Shown here: one piece after another, positions 28,286 through 36,993 of the stretch
Layout of the letters: each line of letters opens with the position of its first letter
Numbering within the stretch: the stretch's first letter is position 1
Assembly: GCA_018241505.1 (NCBI GenBank)
Contig: JAFEDS010000004.1
Location: 1-64,000, forward strand
Length of the DNA: 64,000 bases
From: Pseudomonadota bacterium
GTDB lineage: Bacteria > Pseudomonadota > Gammaproteobacteria > Steroidobacterales > Steroidobacteraceae
Direction: 5' to 3'
Translations under genes and position numbers: made by a program
Notes under the pieces: model-generated
The model's input: only the letters and a program-made list of their open reading frames with translations
Databases searched by the model: none
Told to the model about the DNA's origin: nothing

Positions 28286-29125
28286 ATGGATACGCTGCGG
28301 CGCAATCAGTACCTCCAGGCGATGGGGGTGGACGTTTGGGTTTCGCGTCGTCCCGCTGCGGACGTGGATCGTGCGGGCGCTGCTGCAGCGGTTGAGGCTG
28401 TGGCGCCCGGCGCCCCAGGCGTCTCGGGTGGGTCCGCCGCCAGGGCGCCCGCCGCTCGCTCGGCCGTTGAAACCGCGCCCGCGGTCACCGTGGCTGCGGC
28501 TTCGGCTGTGCCGTCGCCCACCGAAGCCCGTGCCACGGCCGATGTTCCCACGATAACCACCTGGGAGTCCCTCCGCTCCGAGGTCTTGGCTTGCACAAAG
28601 TGTCCCCTTCACGGAAGCCGCACCCAAGGCGTCTTCGGCGTCGGTAACCGCGAATCGCAGTGGCTGGTCGTCGGTGAGGCTCCAGGCGCCGAGGAAGACC
28701 GGCGAGGTGAGCCTTTCGTTGGCCGCGCCGGACACCTCCTGGATGCCATGCTGAAGGCAATCGGGCTGAGTCGGGGCCGCAATGTGTACATAGCCAACGT
28801 GTTGAAAAGCAGGCCACCCGGGAACCGGGATCCCAAGCCCGAGGAGGTTGCAGCCTGCCTTCCTTACCTCATGCGACAGATTGAGCTGCTGAGGCCGCGC
28901 GTTATGCTGGCAGTGGGGCGCATCGCGGCACAGAACCTCTTGGCCACCGACGCTCCGTTAGGTCGTCTGCGCGGGAAGGTGCACCACTTCGGTGAGCTTA
29001 ATACTCCGTTGATTGTGACGTATCATCCCGCGTACCTCCTACGTACACCGAGCGACAAGCGCAAGGCGTGGGAGGACCTGAAGTTCGCGCGTAGCGTTTT
29101 TCAAGGACTCAACGCAACCCTTTGA
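28286..29125 (+). CDS. Uracil-DNA glycosylase, family 4-like, with Ser in place of one Fe-S cysteine
   Basis: This enzyme removes uracil from DNA. Its 279 residues start with an Ala/Pro-rich segment (about 20-90) of no clear fold, then the UDG domain (about 95-275) with motif GEAPGAEEDRRGEPFVGRAG and motif HPAYLLR. Family 4 enzymes hold a 4Fe-4S cluster by four cysteines. Three are seen here (C103, C106, C191), but the position in NVLKSRPPGNR that is usually Cys is Ser175. Serine can ligate a cluster, so activity may remain. It lies 8 bases after pssA and 16 before rimI, a common order in proteobacteria. Confidence 0.88.
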   Translation: MDTLRRNQYLQAMGVDVWVSRRPAADVDRAGAAAAVEAVAPGAPGVSGGSAARAPAARSAVETAPAVTVAAASAVPSPTEARATADVPTITTWESLRSEVLACTKCPLHGSRTQGVFGVGNRESQWLVVGEAPGAEEDRRGEPFVGRAGHLLDAMLKAIGLSRGRNVYIANVLKSRPPGNRDPKPEEVAACLPYLMRQIELLRPRVMLAVGRIAAQNLLATDAPLGRLRGKVHHFGELNTPLIVTYHPAYLLRTPSDKRKAWEDLKFARSVFQGLNATL

Positions 29126-29141
29126 GGTCAAGTGGGATTCG

Positions 29142-29642
29142 ATGGCAACTGCGCCTGAGATGCTCAATGCGGTCCCGGACGTTCTCATTCGGCCGATGTC
29201 CGAAAACGATGTCCCGGAAGTCATAGCCGTTGAGCGAGCGTCCTACCAGTTTCCCTGGAGCGAAGGGATTTTCAGGGATTGCCTGAGGGTGGGATACGTC
29301 TGTCGCGTAGTGACAGTCAGCGACACCATCATTGGCTACGGCGTCATGAGCGTCGGCGCTGGTGAAGCTCACATCCTCAATCTCTGCATCGGTGACTTGT
29401 ACCGGTGCAAAGGCGTTGGCAGACGGCTGCTGACTTACCTTATTGAGCGCGGTGCCGCGGCGGGTATGAGTGAGGCGTTCCTTGAAGTGCGTCCATCAAA
29501 CACGTCAGCCATACGCCTTTACCTGTCGGTTGGTTTTGAGCAGGTTGGTATGCGCCGTGGTTACTACCAGGCAGTTGGCGGCCGCGAAGATGCCGCAGTA
29601 CTCAAGTTGGCCTTGCGCCCGCGGCGTAACAGTACCCGCTAA
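29142..29642 (+). CDS. rimI: Ribosomal protein S18-alanine N-acetyltransferase
   Basis: This GNAT enzyme acetylates the N-terminus of ribosomal protein S18. The 166-residue protein shows the acetyl-CoA loop RCKGVGRRLL, the preceding strand AHILNLCIGDLY, the block LEVRPSNTSAIRLYLSVGF and GMRRGYYQ, which together are typical of RimI. An N-terminal extension of about 14 residues precedes the fold. ATG 29142 has GGGA upstream. It lies between a UDG gene and two alkyltransferase genes in one rightward run. Confidence 0.88.
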   Translation: MATAPEMLNAVPDVLIRPMSENDVPEVIAVERASYQFPWSEGIFRDCLRVGYVCRVVTVSDTIIGYGVMSVGAGEAHILNLCIGDLYRCKGVGRRLLTYLIERGAAAGMSEAFLEVRPSNTSAIRLYLSVGFEQVGMRRGYYQAVGGREDAAVLKLALRPRRNSTR

Positions 29643-29675
29643 ACGGGGTCTGCGACGGAACACGTCTTCAAAACG

Positions 29676-30179
29676 ATGCTGTCTCCCGTAGGGAGACTCA
29701 AGTTGGTAGCCAATGATCTGGGATTGGCTGCCATCTTGTGGGAGAACGATAGCCCCCGGCGCGTTCCCTTGACTCTTGTGGCGGAAGATCCCCTGCGCCG
29801 GGTCTTGCGCGATGCAGAGGCGCAGCTCCGTGAGTATTTCGCGGGCGAGCGACGCCGGTTCACTTTACCGCTGCACTTCGCGGGTACTGAGTTCCAGAAC
29901 CAGGTGTGGCGGGCCCTGCTGTCGATCCCGTTCGGCGAAACGCGCACTTACACCGATATCGCCGTACAGATCGGAAAGCCGGCGGCGGTGCGCGCGGTCG
30001 GGGCGGCGAACGGGCGCAACCCGATCTCCATCATCGCACCGTGCCATCGGGTGATTGGCTCGGACGGTAAACTAACCGGGTTTGCCGGTGGCCTGGAAGC
30101 CAAGGCACACTTGTTGGCCTTGGAGAAACAATGGCACGCTCGAAGCTCCAATCGTTTCACGCCTTATTCCGCCCGCTGA
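29676..30179 (+). CDS. ogt: Methylated-DNA--protein-cysteine methyltransferase
   Basis: This suicide repair protein takes the methyl group from O6-methylguanine. Its 167 residues show the N-terminal RNase H-like domain and the C-terminal helix-turn-helix with RAVGAANGRNPISIIAPCHRV, acceptor Cys123, and the asparagine hinge. A tail of about 15 residues follows the fold. Its last 49 bases overlap the next gene, an alkyltransferase-like protein, in another frame. The pair suggests co-expressed direct repair and lesion flagging of alkylguanine. Confidence 0.93.
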   Translation: MLSPVGRLKLVANDLGLAAILWENDSPRRVPLTLVAEDPLRRVLRDAEAQLREYFAGERRRFTLPLHFAGTEFQNQVWRALLSIPFGETRTYTDIAVQIGKPAAVRAVGAANGRNPISIIAPCHRVIGSDGKLTGFAGGLEAKAHLLALEKQWHARSSNRFTPYSAR

Positions 30180-30520
30180 GCGCAAAGAGCGGGCGCGCCT
30201 CGACTTCGTCAGAGGACTCTCTGCAGGCGATCTGGAACGTCGTTGCCCGGATCCCGCGGGGCCAAGTGTCCAGCTACGGTGATGTCGCGCGTGCTGCGGG
30301 CCTTCCGGGGCGCGCGCGATTGGCAGGAAAGGCCCTCCGACTGATGCCGGAAGACATGAACCTCCCCTGGCATCGGGTAATGGGCGCCGGCGGGCGCATC
30401 GTCTTCCCGAAAGGCACGCGCCACTTCCGGGAGCAGTCCAGACTGCTTCGAAGTGAGGGCGTTACCGTTAAGGAGGGGCGCGTCGATAAGAGCGCCCTGG
30501 TGGATCTCGAAGAGTTCTGA
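30131..30520 (+). CDS. Alkyltransferase-like (ATL) protein, cysteine replaced by tryptophan
   Basis: ATL proteins bind O6-alkylguanine, flip it out and hand it to nucleotide excision repair. This 129-residue protein has only the MGMT C-terminal DNA-binding domain: [17 protein letters not shown], the arginine finger region ARLAGKALR, and PWHRV with Trp80 where MGMT has the acceptor Cys, the hallmark of ATL. It continues about 40 residues past that motif. ATG 30131 has GGAG just upstream, so the 49-base overlap with ogt is probably real. Methyl transfer is not possible for this protein. Confidence 0.87.
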   Translation: MARSKLQSFHALFRPLSAKSGRASTSSEDSLQAIWNVVARIPRGQVSSYGDVARAAGLPGRARLAGKALRLMPEDMNLPWHRVMGAGGRIVFPKGTRHFREQSRLLRSEGVTVKEGRVDKSALVDLEEF

Positions 30521-30534
30521 AATTCGGAGTACCC

Positions 30535-30999
30535 ATGGACCTGACAATCAATGATCGAACGGTGCAGGTGACTGCGAGTGAGGACACCGCGTTGCTGTGG
30601 GTCCTTCGTGACCTGCTCGGGATGACCGGAACGAAGTTCGGCTGCGGCATGGCGCTCTGCGGCGCATGCACGGTTCATGTCGACGGAAAACCGGTCCGCT
30701 CCTGCGTTCTGCCGGTTTCGGCGGTTGTGGGCAAGAAAATAACGACCATTGAGGGCGTAGGCAGCACGGCGACGGGCCAGGCCGTGCAGGAAGCCTGGAA
30801 GAAGGTGAACGTGCCCCAGTGCGGCTACTGTCAGGCCGGACAGATCATGTCAGCCGCCGCGCTGTTGGTGGAGAAGCCTGCTCCAACCGACGCCGATATC
30901 GACGCAGCGATGTCGGGAAATATCTGCCGCTGCGGAACCTACACCCGGATCCGGGCCGCCATCAAACAGGCGGCCGGTCAGGCGGAGAAACACTCATGA
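30535..30999 (+). CDS. (2Fe-2S)-binding subunit of a molybdenum hydroxylase (IorA-like)
   Basis: This is the small electron-transfer subunit of a xanthine oxidase-family enzyme. The 154 residues carry a plant-type 2Fe-2S domain (C37, C42, C45, C57 in CGMALCGAC and RSC) and a second helical 2Fe-2S domain with CGYCQAGQ and NICRCGTY. It has no signal peptide and is therefore exported, if at all, as a passenger with the Tat-signal large subunit. It overlaps that subunit's gene by ATGA. Isoquinoline 1-oxidoreductase alpha is the closest named relative I recognise; the actual substrate is unknown. Confidence 0.9.
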   Translation: MDLTINDRTVQVTASEDTALLWVLRDLLGMTGTKFGCGMALCGACTVHVDGKPVRSCVLPVSAVVGKKITTIEGVGSTATGQAVQEAWKKVNVPQCGYCQAGQIMSAAALLVEKPAPTDADIDAAMSGNICRCGTYTRIRAAIKQAAGQAEKHS

Positions 31000-33293
31000 G
31001 CGCCGTGTTGCAACGACTCGCGGAGGCGGGACTCTCGCGTCGGGAATTCATCGCGAAATTGACGGCTGCCGGTGGTCTCGTGGTCATCGGATGCAAAACG
31101 CGCGTTCTCGCCGCCGAGGAAGCGGAGAAGTATGGTGCCGAGGGAATGCCACACGGCACCGTCGACAATCCCTTGATCTTCATTGCCATTGCCGATGATG
31201 GCTCGGTAACCATTGCCGTGCATCGCTCGGAGATGGGGCAGGGCGTGCGCACCGGCATGCCGTTGATAGTGGCCGACGAGTTGGAGGCGGACTGGAGCAA
31301 AGTGCGTGTCCAGCAGGCGCCGGCGGACGAGGCGAAATACGGCAATCAGGACACTGACGGATCGCGCAGCACGCGGCACTTCATCGACCCCATGCGCCGC
31401 TGTGGCGCTGCGGCTCGTGCGATGTTGGAGAAGGCTGCCGCGGCGGCGTGGAACGTACCCGTCACCGAGGTGCGTGCCCAAAACCATCAGGTGGTACACG
31501 AGAAGACCGGGCGCAAGTTGGGTTATGGCGCGTTGGCGCGCAAAGCAGCCAAAATTCCGGTTCCCGCGCACGATGCGGTGAAACTGAAGACGGCGCAGGA
31601 ATTCCGCCTCATTGGTAAGGAAGGCACAGCGCTGCTGGATGGTGCCGACATCGTCACCGGCAAGGCGCAATACGGCATAGACCCGTGGTTTGAAGGCATG
31701 TTGTTCGCCGTTATTGCCCGCTCGCCGGTGTTGGGTGGGAAAGTCAAACATTTTGATGACGCGGAGGCAGTGAAGGTGCCGGGTGTCGTCAAGGTGTTGG
31801 AAATGCCGGCATCGGTCGCTGATGCGCAGTTCCACACTCTCGCCGGGATTGCGGTGCTTGCCAGTAACACCGGCGCGGCAATGAAGGCACGAAGCGCGCT
31901 GAAGATTGAGTGGGACGACGGGGAGAACGGCAGCTACGACTCCGATCTCTACCGCGCTGAATTGGAGAAGGCCGCGCGGAGTGCCGGCAAGGTGGTGCGC
32001 TCGGATGGGGATTTCGACGGCGCAATTGCCAAGGCCGCCCGCAAAGTCGAGGCCGAATACTATCTACCCCATATCGCGCACGCCACGATGGAACCGCCCG
32101 CTGCGGTGGCGCGCATCGTCGCTGGAAAATGCGAGGTCTGGGCTCCCACCCAGGCGCCACAAGTCACCCGGGAAGATGTCAGCAAGCACCTCGGCATACC
32201 GTTTGACAATGTGACTGTACACGTCACATTGCTGGGCGGCGGGTTTGGCAGGAAATCCAAGCCCGACTTCGCAACCGAGGCGGCCGTGCTTTCAAAGGTC
32301 ATGGACGGCCGCCCCGTCAAAGTCACCTGGACCCGCGACGACGACCTGCATCATGACTTCTTTCACACCGTCTCGGTCGAGCACCTGCAAGCTGGGCTCG
32401 ACGCAGGCGGCAAGGTCACTTCGTGGCTGCATCGTAGTGTTGCGCCCAGCATAGGCTCCATATTCGGTCCCGACCCCAAACACGAGTTGCCGTTTGAGTT
32501 GGGCCTGGGCCTCATCAACGTGCCGTACGACATCCCCAACCTGCGGATAGAAAATCCGGAAGCCGCGGCTCATACCCGCATCGGTTGGTTCAGGTCGGTT
32601 TCGAACGTGCCGCATGCTTTCGCAGTGCAGTCGTTCGTCGGCGAGCTCGCCGCGGCTGCCGGCAAGGATCACCGTGAGTTCCTGCTCGATCTGATCGGCG
32701 CGCCCCGTCTCATTGATCCGCGAAGTCAAAAAGATTCCTGGAACCACGGCGAATCGCCGCAGCGCTATCCGGTGGATACGGGCCGCCTGCGCCGCGTGAT
32801 TGAAACCGCTACGCGTGAAGCAGGGTGGGGCACCAAACGCGGGCTCGGGTTGGCTGCGCACTACAGCTTCCTCAGCTACACAGCCGTGGTTGCCGAGGTC
32901 GAAGTGGATAAGACCGGCTATCTGCGCATCCCGCGCGTGGACATCGCTTTCGATTGCGGACCGGTCGTCAATCCGGATCGCGTGCGTTCGCAACTCGAGG
33001 GTGCGGTTGTGATGGGCGTCAGTCTCGCCACGCTGGGCGAAATTACCTTCAAGCGCGGCCGCTCACAGCAGGACAACTTTCATCAATACCGCGTCACACG
33101 AATGGACACGGCGCCCCGGGAGATCCGGGTGCATCTGCTGCCGGCCACCGACTGGAGCATACCGCTTGGAGGTGTTGGCGAGCCGGGCCTTCCGCCCGTC
33201 GCGCCGGCGCTCTGCAACGCCATTTTCGCGGTTACGGGGCGGCGCATCCGGCGGATGCCGATCAGGGAGCAGGCGGGCACGGCCGCGACCTGA
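30996..33293 (+). CDS. Molybdopterin-binding large subunit of a molybdenum hydroxylase (IorB-like), Tat signal
   Basis: This 765-residue catalytic subunit binds molybdopterin cytosine dinucleotide. It starts with a Tat-type signal ([19 protein letters not shown] near residue 14). Conserved blocks include [45 protein letters not shown] and, at the C-terminus, [20 protein letters not shown] with the catalytic Glu. I chose ATG 30996, which overlaps the small-subunit stop by four bases. FAD and cytochrome partners are not next to it, as usual for IorAB-type enzymes, whose electrons go to another carrier. The substrate is not predictable from sequence. Confidence 0.9.
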   Translation: MSAVLQRLAEAGLSRREFIAKLTAAGGLVVIGCKTRVLAAEEAEKYGAEGMPHGTVDNPLIFIAIADDGSVTIAVHRSEMGQGVRTGMPLIVADELEADWSKVRVQQAPADEAKYGNQDTDGSRSTRHFIDPMRRCGAAARAMLEKAAAAAWNVPVTEVRAQNHQVVHEKTGRKLGYGALARKAAKIPVPAHDAVKLKTAQEFRLIGKEGTALLDGADIVTGKAQYGIDPWFEGMLFAVIARSPVLGGKVKHFDDAEAVKVPGVVKVLEMPASVADAQFHTLAGIAVLASNTGAAMKARSALKIEWDDGENGSYDSDLYRAELEKAARSAGKVVRSDGDFDGAIAKAARKVEAEYYLPHIAHATMEPPAAVARIVAGKCEVWAPTQAPQVTREDVSKHLGIPFDNVTVHVTLLGGGFGRKSKPDFATEAAVLSKVMDGRPVKVTWTRDDDLHHDFFHTVSVEHLQAGLDAGGKVTSWLHRSVAPSIGSIFGPDPKHELPFELGLGLINVPYDIPNLRIENPEAAAHTRIGWFRSVSNVPHAFAVQSFVGELAAAAGKDHREFLLDLIGAPRLIDPRSQKDSWNHGESPQRYPVDTGRLRRVIETATREAGWGTKRGLGLAAHYSFLSYTAVVAEVEVDKTGYLRIPRVDIAFDCGPVVNPDRVRSQLEGAVVMGVSLATLGEITFKRGRSQQDNFHQYRVTRMDTAPREIRVHLLPATDWSIPLGGVGEPGLPPVAPALCNAIFAVTGRRIRRMPIREQAGTAAT

Positions 33294-33381
33294 TATTCGC
33301 GGCGTGACACTGCGGGTGCCGCGGCAACTGACAGGGAAAATTGTGAAATAGCCGCTCATAGGGATTCGCGTTGGCTGCCAA

Positions 33382-33849
33382 ATGGCGATAAAATATATGC
33401 CAATTGGCAAGGGAGCAGGTTCGGTGATACCGAATATCATTGGCGTCCTCGGCGGTCCACAGGTTTTCGGCGTTCCGGCTGCCCGCATCGATTTGCTCGA
33501 AGAAGTAGAGCGCGGGTTACCGCGGCAGGCTTATGAAGCGATCTCTGATGCGTTGGAGCTGACGCCTCTCGAAGAGGATCGTTTGCTCCAGGTGAGCACC
33601 CGAACGCGTGCTCGCTGGAAGAAGCAGGCCCGGCTCGACCCGGCCACATCAGACCGCGTCGTGAGGCTCGCGCGAATTCTGGCTATGGCTGTTCTGGTGC
33701 TGGAGAGCCGCGCGAACGCCGTGGCGTGGCTCCGTGAGCCCAGTGACGCACTCGGCGGACGATCGCCTCTGGCCGCCATGGCCAGCGATCCAGGTACTGA
33801 GAAGGTCTCCAACATGCTCTATCAGATGGAGTATGGGATTTATGCGTGA
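33382..33849 (+). CDS. Xre/MbcA/ParS-type antitoxin of a RES toxin pair (DUF2384)
   Basis: This 155-residue protein has an N-terminal Xre-like helical region (about 30-80, ending SDALELTPLEEDRLLQVS) and the C-terminal DUF2384 domain: RARWKKQARLDPATSDRVVRLARILAMA and AVAWLREPSDALGGRSPLAAM. That domain binds and masks the RES toxin. The next gene overlaps it by four bases and codes for a RES protein, which confirms the pair. ATG 33397 is an alternative start. Such antitoxins usually repress their own promoter, which would lie in the 88-base interval upstream. Confidence 0.87.
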   Translation: MAIKYMPIGKGAGSVIPNIIGVLGGPQVFGVPAARIDLLEEVERGLPRQAYEAISDALELTPLEEDRLLQVSTRTRARWKKQARLDPATSDRVVRLARILAMAVLVLESRANAVAWLREPSDALGGRSPLAAMASDPGTEKVSNMLYQMEYGIYA

Positions 33850-34325
33850 CCCTCACTGTATTTAGGCTGGGAAAGAGCACGTATCGAGCCCAGCTTTTCG
33901 GTGGCCAAGGAGGGCTCTTTGCAAGCGGACGGTGGACTCCACGCGGTCACCTCGTTGTGTACACGTCGGCGAGTATCTCCCTTGCGATGCTCGAATACAC
34001 AGTGAACTATCGCAGGCGGGGTTGGGTTCCTGCGACGGTGCTGGGGCGCGCCACGATACCGGCCAACGTCAAGATAGAAAACGTATCGCCCGATGAACTG
34101 CCGAAACGGTGGTTTGCAGCGGATCCTCCGATCCAACTGCAGCGGATTGGCGAGCAGTGGTTGCGCCGCGCTGAGTCGGCAGTGTTGCAAGTCCCCTCCG
34201 CAATCGTAATCGAAGAGTGGAACTATCTTCTGAATCCCCTTCACCCGGACTTCCGTAAGCTCACTATTACGACGCCCAAGCAATTCAGCTTCGATCGGCG
34301 CGTTGCGCGTTCGAGGAAAGATTAG
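33846..34325 (+). CDS. RES domain toxin (NAD-degrading family)
   Basis: RES toxins are ADP-ribosyltransferase-like enzymes that deplete NAD+ and arrest growth. This 159-residue protein has FRLGKSTYRAQLFGG, the conserved Arg/Trp block GGLFASGRWTPRG with VVYTSASISLAMLE, and the C-terminal VPSAIVIEEWNYLLNPLHPDF, which give the Arg, Glu and Ser of the name. The start is GTG 33846 overlapping the antitoxin stop (GTGA). It is complete and looks active. Its 3' end overlaps a small convergent gene by about 40 bases. Confidence 0.87.
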   Translation: MTLTVFRLGKSTYRAQLFGGQGGLFASGRWTPRGHLVVYTSASISLAMLEYTVNYRRRGWVPATVLGRATIPANVKIENVSPDELPKRWFAADPPIQLQRIGEQWLRRAESAVLQVPSAIVIEEWNYLLNPLHPDFRKLTITTPKQFSFDRRVARSRKD

Positions 34326-34551
34326 CTCGCTGCAGCGTTTGTCGGCGCTGCGTGATCATCCGGATCCACGGCGCCGAGTGAAACACACTCATCAGCAGAT
34401 ACATTGACACCATCCCCGTCAATGGCGACGAGCCGTGTCCCGCCGAGCAAACCACGCTCGCGAGGCTGCCCTCCTGGGTTGCGGAAAGCAGACCCAGGAG
34501 GGCAAATGTAGGAGTGGGTGCCAGGGAGAGCAACCCGAGTGCGCGCGTCAC
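34285..34551 (-). CDS. Small two-helix membrane protein downstream of DUF899
   Basis: This is an 88-residue frame from GTG 34551, four bases after the DUF899 stop, with GGGAG seven bases before the start. Two hydrophobic stretches are visible: about 5-21 (LGLLSLAPTPTFALLGLL) and about 45-65 (SPLTGMVSMYLLMSVFHSA), then APWIRMI and a basic tail. Small proteins with this MYLLMSxFHxxPWxR pattern accompany DUF899 genes in my memory, but I cannot name a family. Its last 41 bases overlap the RES toxin gene on the other strand. Function unknown; it is easy to miss because a longer frame with a wrong start covers it. Confidence 0.6.
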   Translation of the reverse strand: MTRALGLLSLAPTPTFALLGLLSATQEGSLASVVCSAGHGSSPLTGMVSMYLLMSVFHSAPWIRMITQRRQTLQRANLSSNAQRADRS

Positions 34552-34555
34552 AGGC

Positions 34556-35299
34556 CTACTCCCCAGCTTTCTTGCGGAATGCCGCTTCGCCGGCATCGGA
34601 CACCGCCACCCATTTCGGGTCGGGCTTGGCGCCTGGGACATAACTGTCATGCCAGTTCCACCACTTGTACATCTTGGTCTGTGGGTACCCTTCGGGTGAG
34701 TCTTCCCAAAGCTCCTGCCGTCCGAGCGCTGTCATGTCGAGATAACTCCAGACAGTGCCCATGGCCTCATCACCGCGACTGTTGATGAAGTACGTGCGGT
34801 AAATCTTGTCAGCTTCGCGGATGAATGAATTGTGGCCGTGCCACTCGTTCACACCGAAGTCGGTGTCGAAGCTGTCGGTAATCGTGTACCAGGGGATGTG
34901 ATGCCAGCCCATCCGATCTTTGAGCTTGGCGATGTCGGCCTGCGAGCCACGTGAGGCATACACGAGAGTTGTGTCGCGCGCGTTGAGATGGGAGAGGTTG
35001 GATACCTGGTCCGCGCCCAAAGAGCATCCGATGCAGGCATGATCCGGCCAGCCGTGGACTCCCGGCTCAAAGAACGCGCGGTAGAGGACCAACTGGCGCC
35101 GGCCTTCGAACAGGTCCTTCAGGCTCACCTTGCCCTTGGGACCCTCGAACACATAATTCTTTTCCACGGCCTGCCAGGGCATGCGGCGCCGTTCGGCGGC
35201 CAGCGCGTCCTTGGCGCGCAGCACGGCCTTCTCCTTCACCAGGAGCTGCTTCCATTGCGCTTCCCACTCCTGGGCGGACACGATTGGCGGGGTTTTCAT
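34556..35299 (-). CDS. DUF899 family thioredoxin-like protein
   Basis: This 247-residue soluble protein starts MKTPPIVSAQEWEA at ATG 35299. Family features are the N-terminal KEKAVLRAKDALAAERRRMPW, the thioredoxin-like strand RQLVLYRAFFEPG and the motif CIGCSLGAD in the redox-loop position, then VNEWHGHNSFIREADKIYRTYF and TMYKWWNWHDSY-like blocks near the end. The reaction of DUF899 is not established; a thiol or peroxide role has been suggested by fold only. It is followed by a tightly linked small membrane protein. The 217 bases upstream to the M23 gene hold nothing clear. Confidence 0.85.
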   Translation of the reverse strand: MKTPPIVSAQEWEAQWKQLLVKEKAVLRAKDALAAERRRMPWQAVEKNYVFEGPKGKVSLKDLFEGRRQLVLYRAFFEPGVHGWPDHACIGCSLGADQVSNLSHLNARDTTLVYASRGSQADIAKLKDRMGWHHIPWYTITDSFDTDFGVNEWHGHNSFIREADKIYRTYFINSRGDEAMGTVWSYLDMTALGRQELWEDSPEGYPQTKMYKWWNWHDSYVPGAKPDPKWVAVSDAGEAAFRKKAGE

Positions 35300-35516
35300 G
35301 ACGTTTCGGGCTCCATCGTTGAGTTGATGGGCGGTAGTGTGCGACCGCGGCGCGGAGCAGGGGGAGTGACAATCGTGGCGGGATTCGCCGACCACTGCCG
35401 CAAGGCACGAGCCCACGTCCTGAGCGGGTTGGCCGTACGGGCTGCCCCTAATGTGAGCCATCCGTGCGCCTGTGTAAGGTGCCGGCACGGCCTCGAACGG
35501 AGCTGATAAACACAAT

Positions 35517-36974
35517 ATGGCAAAACTCATCGCCCTCCTGGCGGCCCTGGTCGTTGCCGCCGGGGTTGCGTGGTCAGTCGCGGGCCGGGCTCCGGGTCCG
35601 AAAATCAGCTTCATTGAGCCAACCGGTCACATAGGACAAACAGGCGAGCTGCATCTGAGCGTCGCGGCGCCAGGTGCGAAGTTGAGTCGCCTGGAGGTTG
35701 TGCTCGAGCAGGCGGGCAAACAGCTCGCCCTTTTCGATCTCGACAACTTTGGGGGCGCACGCGTCGCGCAGGACAATGACCGCGTGCAGATCAGCCGCGC
35801 CATCGGCAAGAAGGCCCTGTCGCAGCTCGAGGAAGGCCAGGTGCGGGTCCGGGTGATGGCGGCGCGACCGCTGCTGTTTGGATTGCGGCAGGCCGAAGCC
35901 ACTGCGAGCCGTGAGATCAACGTTGTCTTGACCCCGCCGCGCCTGAGTGTTGAATCGAAGTTCCATTTCATCAATCGCGGCGGTTCGGAAATGGTCGTGT
36001 ATCGCGTCTCGCCGCAGGATGCCGTTTCCGGGGTGCGCGTGGGAGACCAGGAATATCCTGGATATCCAGCCGCCGGCGCGCACGTCAGCCGGGCCGATCC
36101 CGGCTTGCGTGTCGCCTTCTTTGCTCTATTGTGGAATCAAAGCGTCGACACACCGATCGAGCTGTATGCCCATGACGATGTCGGCAATGAAGCGCGGGCA
36201 GCCTTTGACTATCGCGTGTTTCCAAAGACGTTTCGCGACAGCCGAATCGTACTGGACGACCGGTTCCTGGCGCGCGTGGTACCGTCAATCCTGCAGAAGT
36301 CGGCTGAATTGACGCTCGAAAATCCCAGCGACTTCGTCGGCTCATTCCTGCGCATCAACAGTGATCTGCGGCACGCGAACAATGAGACGATCCGTAAACT
36401 GGCCCGTGCGAGCGCGCCGAAGATGTTATGGGATGGTCCGTTCAAACAGCTCGTCAACACGGCGGTGGAGGGCGGATTTGCCGACCAGCGCACCTACGTT
36501 TACCAGGGTGAGGTCGTCGATCACCAGGTCCACCTGGGCTTCGATCTGGCATCAGTGACCAACGCCTCGGTGCAAGCTGCCAATCACGGGCGCATCGCAT
36601 ACGCAGGTTGGTTGGGAATCTATGGCAATTGTGTGATTGTGGATCACGGCATGGGACTGCAGTCGTTGTATGCGCACCTGTCGAGCATCGCCGTAAGAGC
36701 CGGTGCCCCGGTGAGCCTGGGGCAGGTCCTCGGATACACGGGCGCCACGGGACTTGCAGGAGGCGACCACCTGCACTTCACCATGTTGCTCGGTGGTAAT
36801 CCGGTTACTCCGGTCGACTGGTGGAGCGGCAAATGGGTGCAGGATCGCATTGCGCGCAAGCTGCATGAAGCTTCCCAGGAGCCGCGCGACACGCTGGCGT
36901 GGGAGACCTCGGAACGTGTCTATCAGTTGTCGCAGCGAGACCCGCCCTGGCGTCAGCTAACCCAAAACCCGTGA
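35517..36974 (+). CDS. M23 family (LytM) peptidoglycan endopeptidase, membrane anchored
   Basis: This 485-residue protein has one N-terminal membrane segment (about 2-24) and a large periplasmic part. The C-terminal LytM domain has complete zinc ligands: H339 and D343 in HLGFDLA, and H418 and H420 in DHLHF, with the strand VIVDHGMGLQSLYAHLS between. Residues 30-330 are beta-rich and contain no domain I recognise. An active endopeptidase that cuts peptide crosslinks is expected. It stands alone, divergent from DUF899 and convergent with the benzoate-CoA ligase gene. Confidence 0.9.
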   Translation: MAKLIALLAALVVAAGVAWSVAGRAPGPKISFIEPTGHIGQTGELHLSVAAPGAKLSRLEVVLEQAGKQLALFDLDNFGGARVAQDNDRVQISRAIGKKALSQLEEGQVRVRVMAARPLLFGLRQAEATASREINVVLTPPRLSVESKFHFINRGGSEMVVYRVSPQDAVSGVRVGDQEYPGYPAAGAHVSRADPGLRVAFFALLWNQSVDTPIELYAHDDVGNEARAAFDYRVFPKTFRDSRIVLDDRFLARVVPSILQKSAELTLENPSDFVGSFLRINSDLRHANNETIRKLARASAPKMLWDGPFKQLVNTAVEGGFADQRTYVYQGEVVDHQVHLGFDLASVTNASVQAANHGRIAYAGWLGIYGNCVIVDHGMGLQSLYAHLSSIAVRAGAPVSLGQVLGYTGATGLAGGDHLHFTMLLGGNPVTPVDWWSGKWVQDRIARKLHEASQEPRDTLAWETSERVYQLSQRDPPWRQLTQNP

Positions 36975-36993
36975 GCCGGCGCGACGGGCGAGA

